A DNA stretch of 7,597 nt from Candidatus Gastranaerophilales bacterium (lineage in GTDB: Bacteria > Cyanobacteriota > Vampirovibrionia > Gastranaerophilales > Gastranaerophilaceae). The notes below the pieces were generated by a model. It was not told where the DNA came from and ran no database searches. It saw only the letters and a list, made by a program, of their open reading frames with translations. The DNA lies in contig CALUTA010000070.1 in assembly GCA_944323585.1 (NCBI GenBank), forward strand, positions 1-7,597. The letters run 5' to 3'. Numbering within the stretch: the stretch's first letter is position 1; every line of letters begins with the position of its first letter. Shown here one piece after another: positions 1 through 6,580 of the stretch. The translations under genes and the position numbers were made by a program.

Positions 1-23
1 ATTAGCAAAATAATTTTTGTTTA

Positions 24-40
24 TGTTTTAATAGAATTAT
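24..40 (+). promoter_or_regulatory. Possible extended -10 promoter, leaderless start
   Basis: There is no Shine-Dalgarno sequence in the 40 bases before the transpeptidase start. Instead a TG-T-TTTAAT extended -10-like element (24-32) ends 8 bases before the ATG, and a second -10-like hexamer TAGAAT lies at 32-37. With the first element, transcription would begin at or next to the start codon, giving a leaderless message. No convincing -35 box is visible. The call rests on spacing and weak consensus only, in AT-rich DNA. Confidence 0.3.
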
Positions 41-688
41 ATGAAAATTACCCCGATTAACAATTTCAGAAAACTATTTGGTATCACCATTGCTGCCGGC
101 ACTATTGCTGCAGCACCGATGCTGGCCTCAAATTCCACAAAAAACATGCTGCCTCAGGATACATTTGTAAGTTCAGTTGAGATCCCGCCATCCGGCACAA
201 CCGACAGTCTGGTGCTTGACGCAGCCCCGAGTCCTGTTGTTTTTGTAAAAGGACAAAAAAGAAATGCAACTATTGTTGTTGATTTATCCAAAAATGTTCT
301 CTACAAATATGATGAAGAAGGACAGCCCGAAGCCGCATATCGAATTGCCAGCGGAAAACCACGGACACCGACAGATCCGGGCTTGAGAGTAGTATCCCAT
401 GTTGAAAAATACCCTTACAAATCTGCGCCTGCTCAAACCAAAAGACACAAACAACCCTGGAATTACGGGCCAAGGGCTATTATACTTGAAACTGTTGACC
501 CCAAAACAGGCAGACGAGGTTCCACAGGCGAGTTTATCCACGGAAACAATAATGCTGCAAGCATCGGCAAATACGCTTCTTTAGGCTGTATGAGAATGGA
601 TAATGAAGTTATCAAAAAACTTGCCGAACAGGTTAAAAAAGGTGATCTTGTACTTATTACCAAAGAAGGCGGACTTGTAAAATTTTAA
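41..688 (+). CDS. Secreted L,D-transpeptidase (YkuD family)
   Basis: This 215-residue protein is predicted to form or remodel 3-3 peptidoglycan cross-links, or to attach proteins to the wall, outside the cytoplasmic membrane. A basic start followed by a hydrophobic Ala/Ile-rich stretch (about residues 11-28) and MLA-S suggests signal peptidase cleavage near residue 29. Residues 30-70 are a Ser/Pro/Thr-rich linker. The YkuD domain spans about 73-207. The family signature is intact: His167-Gly168, then Ser180-x-Gly182-Cys183-x-Arg185, with Cys183 as the expected nucleophile. The TPTDPG stretch near 109-114 fits the usual TPxG strand. No LysM or other wall-binding domain is present, so this is a minimal single-domain enzyme. 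There is no ribosome binding site before the ATG. The gene converges on the GH13 gene with a 7-base gap. The family call is firm, but the exact substrate cannot be read from sequence. Confidence 0.93.
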   Translation: MKITPINNFRKLFGITIAAGTIAAAPMLASNSTKNMLPQDTFVSSVEIPPSGTTDSLVLDAAPSPVVFVKGQKRNATIVVDLSKNVLYKYDEEGQPEAAYRIASGKPRTPTDPGLRVVSHVEKYPYKSAPAQTKRHKQPWNYGPRAIILETVDPKTGRRGSTGEFIHGNNNAASIGKYASLGCMRMDNEVIKKLAEQVKKGDLVLITKEGGLVKF

Positions 689-695
689 TTATCTG

Positions 696-2780
696 TTACA
701 ACTCCAGCCATAGGATTCCGTAAGGCGGAACTCTCAAGTGCATGGTTTTGTTTGTCAAAGAAAGATTTACTCTTACATTGTCACCGTTTACAAGATTTTT
801 CAAGCTTGTTATGTGTCTGTCGTTTTTGAAAATAACGTTTACAGGCAGAGAAATGTCTGCAACGAGTTTTTTATCAGACAGATTATTTATAATAAGAATC
901 TGTGAATCCTTGTCCTTTCGTATATAGGAAAAGTTTGAAGGGGAATCCGTGTTTATCGGAATAAATTCACCCCTTGACATGACAGGCAAGGATTTTCTAA
1001 GATGCACAAGATTTCTGACTTTTTTATAAACTTTACTGTTAAATTCATAGTAATCTTTTGTTGATCCGTAAAAAAGTTTTGCCGGAACTTCGCCTCTGTG
1101 AATATCACGGGAATCAAAGTAACTTAAAAGCTTTAATTTATTTTTTCGCTGCTTTATTTTTCGCTCAGCCTCAGATTTTTGTGCATTTTTAAAGTTGTTT
1201 GCAACACCTACTTCATCCCCGTAGTAAATTATCGGAACTCCGGGAAGCGACATCAATATCGAAAAAGCCAGCTCTATTCTATCCGGATTTTTGTTCAAAA
1301 AGTTTGCCAGACGCCCGCTCACGCCAAATCCTTTTCTGAACCCTGCGCCTTTTGGAGAAAGATCATTATAGACAATTTCTCTAACTTCAGGTGCCACCAT
1401 CTCAAGAGTTAATTCGTCATGAACTCTTAAAAATACGGCCCACGTTGTACTGTCAGGAATTTTCGGTGTTTCCTTATTGGCTTCATAGAAATATTTTTTA
1501 TCGCCTGTTATAAGACTTGCCCAGATTGCAGGCATATACGGGAAATGATATGCAATCTGTGCTTCGTCCGTGCGTTTAAGTTCTTTTGTTTCTCCATTTA
1601 TATAAGTTTCGACTGTTCTTTCTTTCCCAAAATAAGGCTCAATATCTTTCGGAATCTGGCAGGCCTCTACCTGAATAACCGAAGACGGCGCTGTTGCCTG
1701 AATATAGTTGCTTATGAGTCTTATTATCGCATGAGTTTTAGGCTGATTTTCACCATTTGTACCTGCAGGTTTTGAAAGATAAGGTATTGCGTCCATTCTG
1801 AAAATATCTATACCTAAATTGCTCCAGTAGCTGATTGTTTCAAGACTGTAATAAAGGACTTCCGGATTTTCCCAGTTGATATCAAGCTGGAAAGGATAAA
1901 AGGTGTGGTAAAAATAATAATCTTTACCGTTAACCGTAACTTTTCGCCAGTGATTCTGCGTATTTTCAGGGAATACAAGCCTCCTTTTGGACACTTTGCC
2001 GTCTTTTTCGTAGTATTCTACAACTGTTCCAAGTTTTTCATCCTGATACTTTTTATAAACAGGCATTTCTTCACGAACAACAAAGTAATTAAGCTTGCTC
2101 AAATCACCTTTTTCAATTGATTTGAACCACTCATGCTCCTGAGAAAAATGATTCAAAACTAAATCTGCTTTGATTTTAAAACCTGCTTTCTTTGCATCTG
2201 AAATAAAATGTTTGAACTCTTCCATTCCGCCGAGTTCTTTTCTTACATCACGTGGATCCTTAACATCAAACCCGGCATCCTGCATAGGAGAATCCGCAAA
2301 CGGAAGCATTTGTAATGTGGTAACACCAAGATCTTTCAAATAAGTAAACATCTTTTCTGTATCTTTGAAAGTATTAGAACTGTCCGGAGATTTCACCCCG
2401 AACTGATCAATGTAAAACATATAGATAATTTCATCTTTATACCAGTCGTCCGCTCTGTGCAAATCAGCATATTTAAGGCTTGCAGAACGTTCTTTTATTG
2501 CTTTTTGGGCAATTCTCATTACATGTTCAAAAATTTCTTCACTGTCTTTTTTGCCGTAAATTTCTTCTATTGCATCCTTAATCTCTTTTTGGATTTTGGA
2601 TGAAATCAGCTCATCCTGCCTGTCTGTGTCTTTTGTGTCTTCCGTCGAACTTTTGTCTGCCTGCGCAACATCAATTCCCTCCGACAGAACATCTGCGGCT
2701 AATACAAGGTTTGCGGGTGCAGAAAATAATAACAACAAAGTTAATGAAATTCTTATTAAATAATCCGATACTTTACCCAT
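696..2780 (-). CDS. Secreted GH13 alpha-amylase-family enzyme, trehalose-synthase-like
   Basis: This 694-residue glycoside hydrolase/glucanosyltransferase should act on alpha-glucosidic bonds. A signal peptide (hydrophobic residues about 11-28, V-L-A cleavage near 28) places it in the periplasm or outside. Residues 30-110 are a charged, probably helical extension of unknown role. The catalytic barrel covers about 115-590 and shows region I DLVLNH (206-211), region II with nucleophile Asp330 in IDIFRMDA, region III with acid/base Glu372 in IQVEA, and region IV VHDE with Asp455. A C-terminal beta-sandwich follows (about 605-694). The stretch FLRVHDELTLEMV and the later SLPGVPIIYYGDEVGV closely resemble trehalose synthase (GH13_16), normally a cytosolic enzyme. 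Two subsite -1 positions are atypical: Val453 where Asn is usual in NHD, and Phe171 in place of Tyr in the GYD motif. Substrate and product are uncertain; it could be an amylase, maltase or transglucosidase. An in-frame TAG 9 bases upstream fixes the ATG at 2780 as the most upstream start, and no Shine-Dalgarno precedes it. Confidence 0.9.
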   Translation of the reverse strand: MGKVSDYLIRISLTLLLLFSAPANLVLAADVLSEGIDVAQADKSSTEDTKDTDRQDELISSKIQKEIKDAIEEIYGKKDSEEIFEHVMRIAQKAIKERSASLKYADLHRADDWYKDEIIYMFYIDQFGVKSPDSSNTFKDTEKMFTYLKDLGVTTLQMLPFADSPMQDAGFDVKDPRDVRKELGGMEEFKHFISDAKKAGFKIKADLVLNHFSQEHEWFKSIEKGDLSKLNYFVVREEMPVYKKYQDEKLGTVVEYYEKDGKVSKRRLVFPENTQNHWRKVTVNGKDYYFYHTFYPFQLDINWENPEVLYYSLETISYWSNLGIDIFRMDAIPYLSKPAGTNGENQPKTHAIIRLISNYIQATAPSSVIQVEACQIPKDIEPYFGKERTVETYINGETKELKRTDEAQIAYHFPYMPAIWASLITGDKKYFYEANKETPKIPDSTTWAVFLRVHDELTLEMVAPEVREIVYNDLSPKGAGFRKGFGVSGRLANFLNKNPDRIELAFSILMSLPGVPIIYYGDEVGVANNFKNAQKSEAERKIKQRKNKLKLLSYFDSRDIHRGEVPAKLFYGSTKDYYEFNSKVYKKVRNLVHLRKSLPVMSRGEFIPINTDSPSNFSYIRKDKDSQILIINNLSDKKLVADISLPVNVIFKNDRHITSLKNLVNGDNVRVNLSLTNKTMHLRVPPYGILWLEL

Positions 2781-2786
2781 GTTTGA

Positions 2787-2795
2787 ATTCTAGCA
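2787..2795 (-). promoter_or_regulatory. Extended -10 element, leaderless GH13 transcript
   Basis: On the minus strand TGC-TAGAAT matches an extended -10 element (TGn plus a hexamer one base from consensus). Six bases separate it from the ATG at 2780, so the A of the start codon falls where transcription would start. A TTGATA box lies at 2813-2818, but with a 20-base spacer that is too long for a normal -35. The absence of any purine-rich ribosome site supports a leaderless message. This is an inference from spacing. Confidence 0.4.
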
Positions 2796-2878
2796 TGCAA
2801 CTTTTTGTTTTATATCAAATATTAATTATTATTAAGTCATAAAATTTTTTAACGCATAATCACTCATAAAGGCAATAA

Positions 2879-2912
2879 ATCAGGTGCGAAATTATCCAAC
2901 TCCGCACCTGAT
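2879..2912 (-). terminator. 10-bp perfect inverted repeat, possible terminator
   Basis: The arms ATCAGGTGCG (2879-2888) and CGCACCTGAT (2903-2912) are perfectly complementary, with a 14-base loop. Read on the minus strand, the stem is followed by TTATTG, a weak T-rich tail, so it could terminate read-through from the 1125-codon gene before the GH13 promoter. An alternative is a structured RNA element or a protein-binding site. Confidence 0.45.
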
Positions 2913-2975
2913 GATAAGATATTAAATTTTATGCTTTTAGATTTGTTAACCTCCATTTGGTTATGTGTGTCTGTA

Positions 2976-2991
2976 TTTGTTTGCAAACAAA
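2976..2991. promoter_or_regulatory. 16-bp perfect palindrome TTTGTTTGCAAACAAA
   Basis: The sequence reads identically on both strands, centred at 2983/2984. It lies about 200 bases upstream of the GH13 start and downstream of the 1125-codon gene. Perfect palindromes of this length are typical of dimeric repressor operators. It contains the half-sites GTTTGC and GCAAAC seen in LacI-type operators, but with a GC centre rather than the usual CG, so no regulator is assigned. Confidence 0.4.
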
Positions 2992-3003
2992 ACTTTTTGG
3001 ATT

Positions 3004-3050
3004 AATTCAGAGGCTTTCTCTGTATTGCCGGAGTTGAAAGCCTCAGAATT
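3004..3050 (-). terminator. 15-bp stem-loop after the 1125-codon gene
   Basis: The arms 3004-3018 and 3036-3050 pair over 15 positions with a single mismatch (nine pairs, A-A, five pairs) and a 17-base loop. The stem begins 13 bases after the minus-strand stop codon, as expected for a 3'-end hairpin. The minus-strand tail lacks a clean T-tract. On the plus strand the stem is followed by TGTTTTTAT, so it might act better against antisense transcription, or may be a processing or stability stem. Confidence 0.5.
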
Positions 3051-3062
3051 TGTTTTTATAAT

Positions 3063-6000
3063 TTACGAGTTTTTGAGTTGTTCCATTTCTTGTGAATCCG
3101 GCATGCGTTTGTTCTTGTTAAAGAAATCAGCAACTTTTACTGCCAGATCATATGAATCATAATGATATACAGATCCGTCGCAACTCAATGTTACTTTACC
3201 TGCAACGACTTCGACTCTTGCATATCGTCCATAGCCTTCGCCTTTGACATCCGGAGCAGTATTCGGGTCAATATCTTTTCTTTCGACACCTTGAACATAA
3301 TTATAAACTTTTCCGTTGTCAAGCTCGACCTTATCTCTAAGACCTAACTCTGCTATGTAAATATTTTTATGTCTGTCTGCTTCACTGATACCATGCCAGC
3401 CTTTTACGACACCGACAGCGTCATACAAATCGTCTCTGTCTTTAATGCCGTATTTTTTGGCGATAATATCAGAAAGATTCAATCTGCCAACCTGGAAAGT
3501 TTCAACAGGTTCAAGTGATTTGGGATCTTTTTCAGCTGTAGCAGAGCAGTCATCTACAGGAGTTACTGCGCCGATAGGAGCAATCTGATCCGGCATTTCG
3601 GCTTGTGGAACCACCAATCCGGAAGGTGCTGCAGGTAACGGAGCCGGTTGAGGTTTCGAGGGAGCGTCAACACCTTTTTCTGAAAGCGCCTGACGGGCAA
3701 CACCTGCTTCTCTGCCGCCTTCATCGTAGATTTTATTCCAGTCCATAAGACCTTTAGCTGCACCGCCTATTGCACCGATAATTGTAGCCTTACCGATATT
3801 GCCCCAATCCATTTTAGGTCGGCCTGTGGTTGTACCGCTGACTTCTTCTTGACCTTTGTACTCGGCTTCGCCTTCAACCTTTACATCAGTTTCGTAATCA
3901 GCTTTTCCTTTAAGTGTTACCTCGTCATCGATTTCGACATCGGCTTCCCACTTAACTTCACCGGTAGCAGTGACAGTTTGTTTATAAGGAATTTTACCTT
4001 TTCCTGTTGTCGTTCCGCTGTAGGCAACGTCACCTTCAACAGTACCGTTTACGTAGCCGTCATAATTGACAGTTCCGCTTCCGGAATATGTATAGTCTTG
4101 AGAATATCCCTGTTCATACGGGATACTTACCTGACCCTGATACGGGATATTTACATTTACAGTTTCATTCCAGGTCCCCGAACCAATTGGCACACCATTT
4201 TGTATTGTAGTATTTGTATGACTTACTGTAATATCTTTAGAAGCAACGCCGCTATAATCACCTGTAGCTGTACCTGTTACAGTACCTGTTACAGTACCAC
4301 TGCCGGAATATGTATAATCTTTCGAACCGCTGTAGTATTGCGAATAATCCTGCGTATAATGCTGCGTTCCGCTATATGGCAATGTAACATCACCCTCGGC
4401 AATACCGGAAACTTCAATATCCTGACTGTAACCTTGAGTACCCTCAATATGTTTTGTTGTCTGGTATCTTCCGGTTAATTCGGCATCCGTCTGGCCTTTG
4501 ACGTGAACCATCTGCATGTAAGGTACAGATCCCGCATATTCAACAATCTTGAAGAATTTTGATTCTACAATTTTTGTTGTACTGATATATTCTGACAACA
4601 ATGCAACACCGCCGCCGACACCTGCTCCGACAACTGTCTTTTTCGCAAGGTTGGCCCAGCGTTTACCTATTGTTTTATCTTTTTCAAGGTCTAAGCCTAC
4701 TGCGTCATAGCATTTTTTCGCAAAACGTCGGTCTTTGAGTTTGGCCGGCAGTGCATAACCATGATTTTTGGCATCATTGAGTTCTTTTCGTTCCTTAATT
4801 GTTGCGTAATAATCGGCTTTATGCGCAGGATCATCCGCATCAGCATTATCAAGCTGGTTGCTGTTTGACAGCCGGAGCATATAATCCTGAAATTTTTGTT
4901 CGTTGAATTTGTAGCCGACCTGAACTTTTTCGCCGGTTTCAGGGTTTCTCTTTGTACCTGTAAAGTCAGAACCCTCTTCAACTTCATCACAGAATAATTC
5001 CGGATTATCCTGAACAAACTGCCTCATCTCATCATCAAGATAAGTGTTTCTGGTTTTGCCGTCATCTTTTGTTTTGCCGTCGCCCCAGTGAACAGTTGTT
5101 CTGTTAAATCTTGCTTCCGCACGCTGTTTATCAACCTGTGCTTCTGCCATGATTGCAGCTATATCCGGAATTTGTTCTGCCAAATTCTCATCTGTTTGAG
5201 TTTTAGCCTTTTTTAACTCCTCGGCAGCTTTAGCTTCCAACTCTTCAATCTTGGCTCTTGTTTTCGGATCAATTAAATTATATAGTTCTCTTTCTCCGGC
5301 CAAACGTGCTTCATAACGTTTTTTGGCAATTTCTTCAGATTGTTTGAGTTTATCCTGATCCATTGCCGCACGAATTGCTTTTTCGGCTTCCGCATTATCT
5401 TCCAGTCGTTTTTTCTCTAACTCTGTTGCTTTTGCATCATTGCCCAAACGTTTTTGTTTGGCAATTTCAGCTTCTGCCTCTTTGTTTCTTTTTATGTTTT
5501 CATTATATAATTTTACGGACTCTTCTGTTTGTGCTTCCTGCAAAAGCTTTGCAGCTTGACGATCATATTTTACGTCCTGCTCTATTACCTCTTGTTGAAG
5601 CTTTCTGCCTTCAGGGGTTTGTGCTGCTTCTGTTTTAAGTTTTTCAGCTTTAGCATAATATTCATTTGCCTTCTTAACACCTTTACTGTATGCATTGTTA
5701 GCAACAGCCGTAACAGCCATATTTTCAAGCCTGTCTGAATCAATTTCAAAATTATCCAGAGCTTTCATTTTGATAAGAGCATCATACTGTTCTCCTGTTA
5801 AATGTCCGCCCTCATCTACAGGGTCATTATACCCGTCTACTCTGAAAAGTCCGTTATAATCTCTTATTGCTTCATCAGGATTTTCTTTATATCTGGCTTT
5901 CAGCCTGTCCATTTCTTTTGCATAGGCATCCTGTTCTTTATTTGTTGCAAAACCTTCTGCCAAATATTTAGCTTTAACAACATAACTCTGTTTTTTATCA

Positions 6001-6440
6001 TGAAGCATGTTATTTAAGCCGGCCTGAACCTGAGCAACCTGTTTTCTGTAGATTACTCTTGCAATATCATACTTAGCTTCTGAAGGATTAGCTTTATATC
6101 TGGCTTCAAAATAATCTTTCCATTGCGCCTCGCTCGCATCACGAATGTCCTTGTTTTCCATATCTTCAAGAACAACTTTAGGTTTCATTGCGTCAAGCTT
6201 TGACACATTTTGTTTTTCTACTGTTGTTCCGACTCCGGACAGCTTCTCCGCATTTTGATTTGCAAGCTGCATTCCCAATTCCTCGGGTTTCATACCATTT
6301 TCAATAAGTCCCATGATACTGTAAATTGCTTTTGGATTAGCTTTACAAATAGCCTGAGCCTTTTCTCCGATAGCATTCCATTGCTCGGTCGACATACCAA
6401 ATTTCTTGTAAAATGTTGGTGATAATTGATCAGCACACAT
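3063..6440 (-). CDS. Unknown 1125-aa coiled-coil / beta-repeat protein with paired glycine zippers
   Basis: I do not recognise this protein and assign no function. It has no signal peptide. Residues 1-250 are mostly helical, with repeated short motifs such as ARYKANPSEA (113-122) and ARYKENPDEA (182-191). Residues about 255-440 are very rich in Lys, Glu, Ala and Gln and likely coiled coil. A first glycine-zipper segment begins at Trp595 (to about 615). Residues about 655-873 are a Tyr/Gly/Ser/Thr/Val-rich repeat region expected to be beta-structured. A second zipper (879-899) resembles the first without gaps. A Pro/Ala linker (about 928-960) leads to a C-terminal domain (about 980-1125) with a faintly LysM-like stretch. 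If both zippers cross the membrane, the beta region would form one large extracytoplasmic loop. The start is supported by AAAGGA 6 bases before the ATG. It is transcribed divergently from the adhesin gene. The reading frame is long and open, with no sign of frameshift. Confidence 0.85.
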   Translation of the reverse strand: MCADQLSPTFYKKFGMSTEQWNAIGEKAQAICKANPKAIYSIMGLIENGMKPEELGMQLANQNAEKLSGVGTTVEKQNVSKLDAMKPKVVLEDMENKDIRDASEAQWKDYFEARYKANPSEAKYDIARVIYRKQVAQVQAGLNNMLHDKKQSYVVKAKYLAEGFATNKEQDAYAKEMDRLKARYKENPDEAIRDYNGLFRVDGYNDPVDEGGHLTGEQYDALIKMKALDNFEIDSDRLENMAVTAVANNAYSKGVKKANEYYAKAEKLKTEAAQTPEGRKLQQEVIEQDVKYDRQAAKLLQEAQTEESVKLYNENIKRNKEAEAEIAKQKRLGNDAKATELEKKRLEDNAEAEKAIRAAMDQDKLKQSEEIAKKRYEARLAGERELYNLIDPKTRAKIEELEAKAAEELKKAKTQTDENLAEQIPDIAAIMAEAQVDKQRAEARFNRTTVHWGDGKTKDDGKTRNTYLDDEMRQFVQDNPELFCDEVEEGSDFTGTKRNPETGEKVQVGYKFNEQKFQDYMLRLSNSNQLDNADADDPAHKADYYATIKERKELNDAKNHGYALPAKLKDRRFAKKCYDAVGLDLEKDKTIGKRWANLAKKTVVGAGVGGGVALLSEYISTTKIVESKFFKIVEYAGSVPYMQMVHVKGQTDAELTGRYQTTKHIEGTQGYSQDIEVSGIAEGDVTLPYSGTQHYTQDYSQYYSGSKDYTYSGSGTVTGTVTGTATGDYSGVASKDITVSHTNTTIQNGVPIGSGTWNETVNVNIPYQGQVSIPYEQGYSQDYTYSGSGTVNYDGYVNGTVEGDVAYSGTTTGKGKIPYKQTVTATGEVKWEADVEIDDEVTLKGKADYETDVKVEGEAEYKGQEEVSGTTTGRPKMDWGNIGKATIIGAIGGAAKGLMDWNKIYDEGGREAGVARQALSEKGVDAPSKPQPAPLPAAPSGLVVPQAEMPDQIAPIGAVTPVDDCSATAEKDPKSLEPVETFQVGRLNLSDIIAKKYGIKDRDDLYDAVGVVKGWHGISEADRHKNIYIAELGLRDKVELDNGKVYNYVQGVERKDIDPNTAPDVKGEGYGRYARVEVVAGKVTLSCDGSVYHYDSYDLAVKVADFFNKNKRMPDSQEMEQLKNS
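3336..3494 (-). other. Weak LysM-like stretch in the 1125-aa protein
   Basis: Residues about 983-1035 contain LNLSDIIAKKYGI followed by a Leu-rich helix-like segment, recalling the LysM pattern (T/S-L-x-x-I-A-x-x-Y-G). The usual GDT turn is replaced by GRLN, and the spacing after the first helix is longer than usual. If real it would suggest glycan binding, which sits awkwardly with the absence of a signal peptide. Confidence 0.25.
3744..3806 (-). other. Second glycine-zipper segment (residues 879-899)
   Basis: This codes for W-G-N-I-G-K-A-T-I-I-G-A-I-G-G-A-A-K-G-L-M, a small-residue-rich, moderately hydrophobic segment able to pack as a membrane helix. It aligns gaplessly with residues 595-615 of the same protein: Trp, Asn, Lys, Thr, Gly-Ala, Gly and Leu are identical, and the Val/Ile and Ala/Gly changes are conservative. 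It closes the beta-repeat region on the C-terminal side. Confidence 0.6.
3822..4478 (-). repeat. Tyr/Gly/Ser/Thr beta-repeat region (residues 655-873)
   Basis: Within the 1125-residue protein this segment is built from short alternating strands such as YSGSGTV, TVTG, YSGTTTG and KVEGEAEYKG. A larger internal duplication is visible: DYTYSGSGTV occurs at 708-717 and again at 782-791, exactly 74 residues apart, and each copy is followed by a G-T-V/A-x-G-D-x-x-(Y)SG run. GYSQD occurs at 670-674 and 778-782. The C-terminal part shifts to acidic/basic strands (about 828-868). The composition resembles surface beta-solenoid or stalk proteins, but no family is assigned. Confidence 0.65.
4260..4295 (-). 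repeat. Three tandem 12-bp units encoding Thr-Val/Ala-Thr-Gly
   Basis: On the plus strand ACCTGTTACAGT occurs exactly twice (4272-4283 and 4284-4295), preceded by a diverged copy ACCTGTAGCTGT (4260-4271). In the minus-strand frame they encode TVTG, TVTG and TATG (residues 716-727). The near-identity at DNA level suggests recent unit duplication or slippage in the beta-repeat region. Confidence 0.85.
4596..4658 (-). other. First glycine-zipper segment (residues 595-615)
   Basis: This encodes W-A-N-L-A-K-K-T-V-V-G-A-G-V-G-G-G-V-A-L-L, preceded by basic residues (GKR) that would favour a cytoplasmic N-terminus if it is inserted in the membrane. Small residues at positions 605, 609 and 613 give a GxxxGxxxA packing face. 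It is homologous in appearance to residues 879-899 and opens the beta-repeat region. Hydrophobicity is modest, so membrane insertion is an inference. Confidence 0.6.
5121..5678 (-). other. Predicted coiled-coil region (residues 255-440)
   Basis: This part of the 1125-residue protein is dominated by Lys, Glu, Ala and Gln, with regularly spaced Leu/Ile/Ala and almost no Gly or Pro. Runs such as EAEAEIAKQKRLGN and AKIEELEAKAAEELKKAK fit long amphipathic helices. It probably forms an oligomerisation rod. Charge-rich single alpha-helix is an alternative reading. Confidence 0.65.
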
Positions 6441-6446
6441 AACTTG

Positions 6447-6463
6447 TCCTTTCTGCTCCTTTT
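6447..6463 (-). promoter_or_regulatory. Ribosome binding sites of the 1125-codon gene
   Basis: On the minus strand AAAGGA (6447-6452) lies 6 bases before the ATG at 6440, which supports that start. A second, stronger-looking AAAAGGAG (6456-6463) lies 15 bases away, too distant to be the main site but possibly a standby contact. Confidence 0.65.
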
Positions 6464-6580
6464 ACAATTGCAAAAAGCGCATTTTTATACTTCTCTTTAT
6501 CTTTATAAAGTTTTTTTTCGGCAGGAAATTGCATAAAATTTAATACTAATTTTTTAATATATTTAACCTTTCTTGATATA

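Larger units (their letters stand above)
2781..3062. other. Intergenic region with three dyads
   Basis: These 282 bases separate two genes on the same (minus) strand. They contain a 15-bp imperfect stem just after the upstream gene's stop codon, a 16-bp perfect palindrome, a 10-bp perfect stem and, next to the GH13 start, a likely extended -10 promoter. The spacing and hairpins argue that the GH13 gene is transcribed separately from the 1125-codon gene. No convincing protein gene or known riboswitch was recognised. Confidence 0.7.

Noticed and set aside
716..730. TTCCG-TAAGG-CGGAA hairpin near the convergent gene ends
   Set aside because: The stem is only 5 bp, lies inside the conserved C-terminal codons of the GH13 gene and has no T-tract next to it, so it is not supported as a bidirectional terminator.
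2864..2956. Minus-strand 30-codon open frame (begins MEVNKSKS, ends DLLPL)
   Set aside because: It has no ribosome site before its ATG, and it runs straight through both arms of the 10-bp hairpin, which explains the sequence better. Conservation in relatives would be needed to revive it.
2934..2960. Possible riboswitch-like GGAGGTTAAC segment before the GH13 gene
   Set aside because: No known riboswitch core could be matched, and the nearby hairpins do not form a recognisable multi-helix junction.
3849..4478. Plus-strand open frame of about 209 codons opposite the beta-repeat region
   Set aside because: It is antisense to a repetitive, low-complexity coding region. Its product is an Ile/Cys/Phe-rich string with no domain pattern and no ribosome site, so it is a shadow of the Thr/Val/Gly/Tyr repeats.
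4697..5017. Minus-strand 106-codon open frame inside the 1125-codon gene in another frame
   Set aside because: It lies wholly within the clearly coding longer frame, has a random-looking Met/Arg/Lys/Thr-rich product and no start signal.
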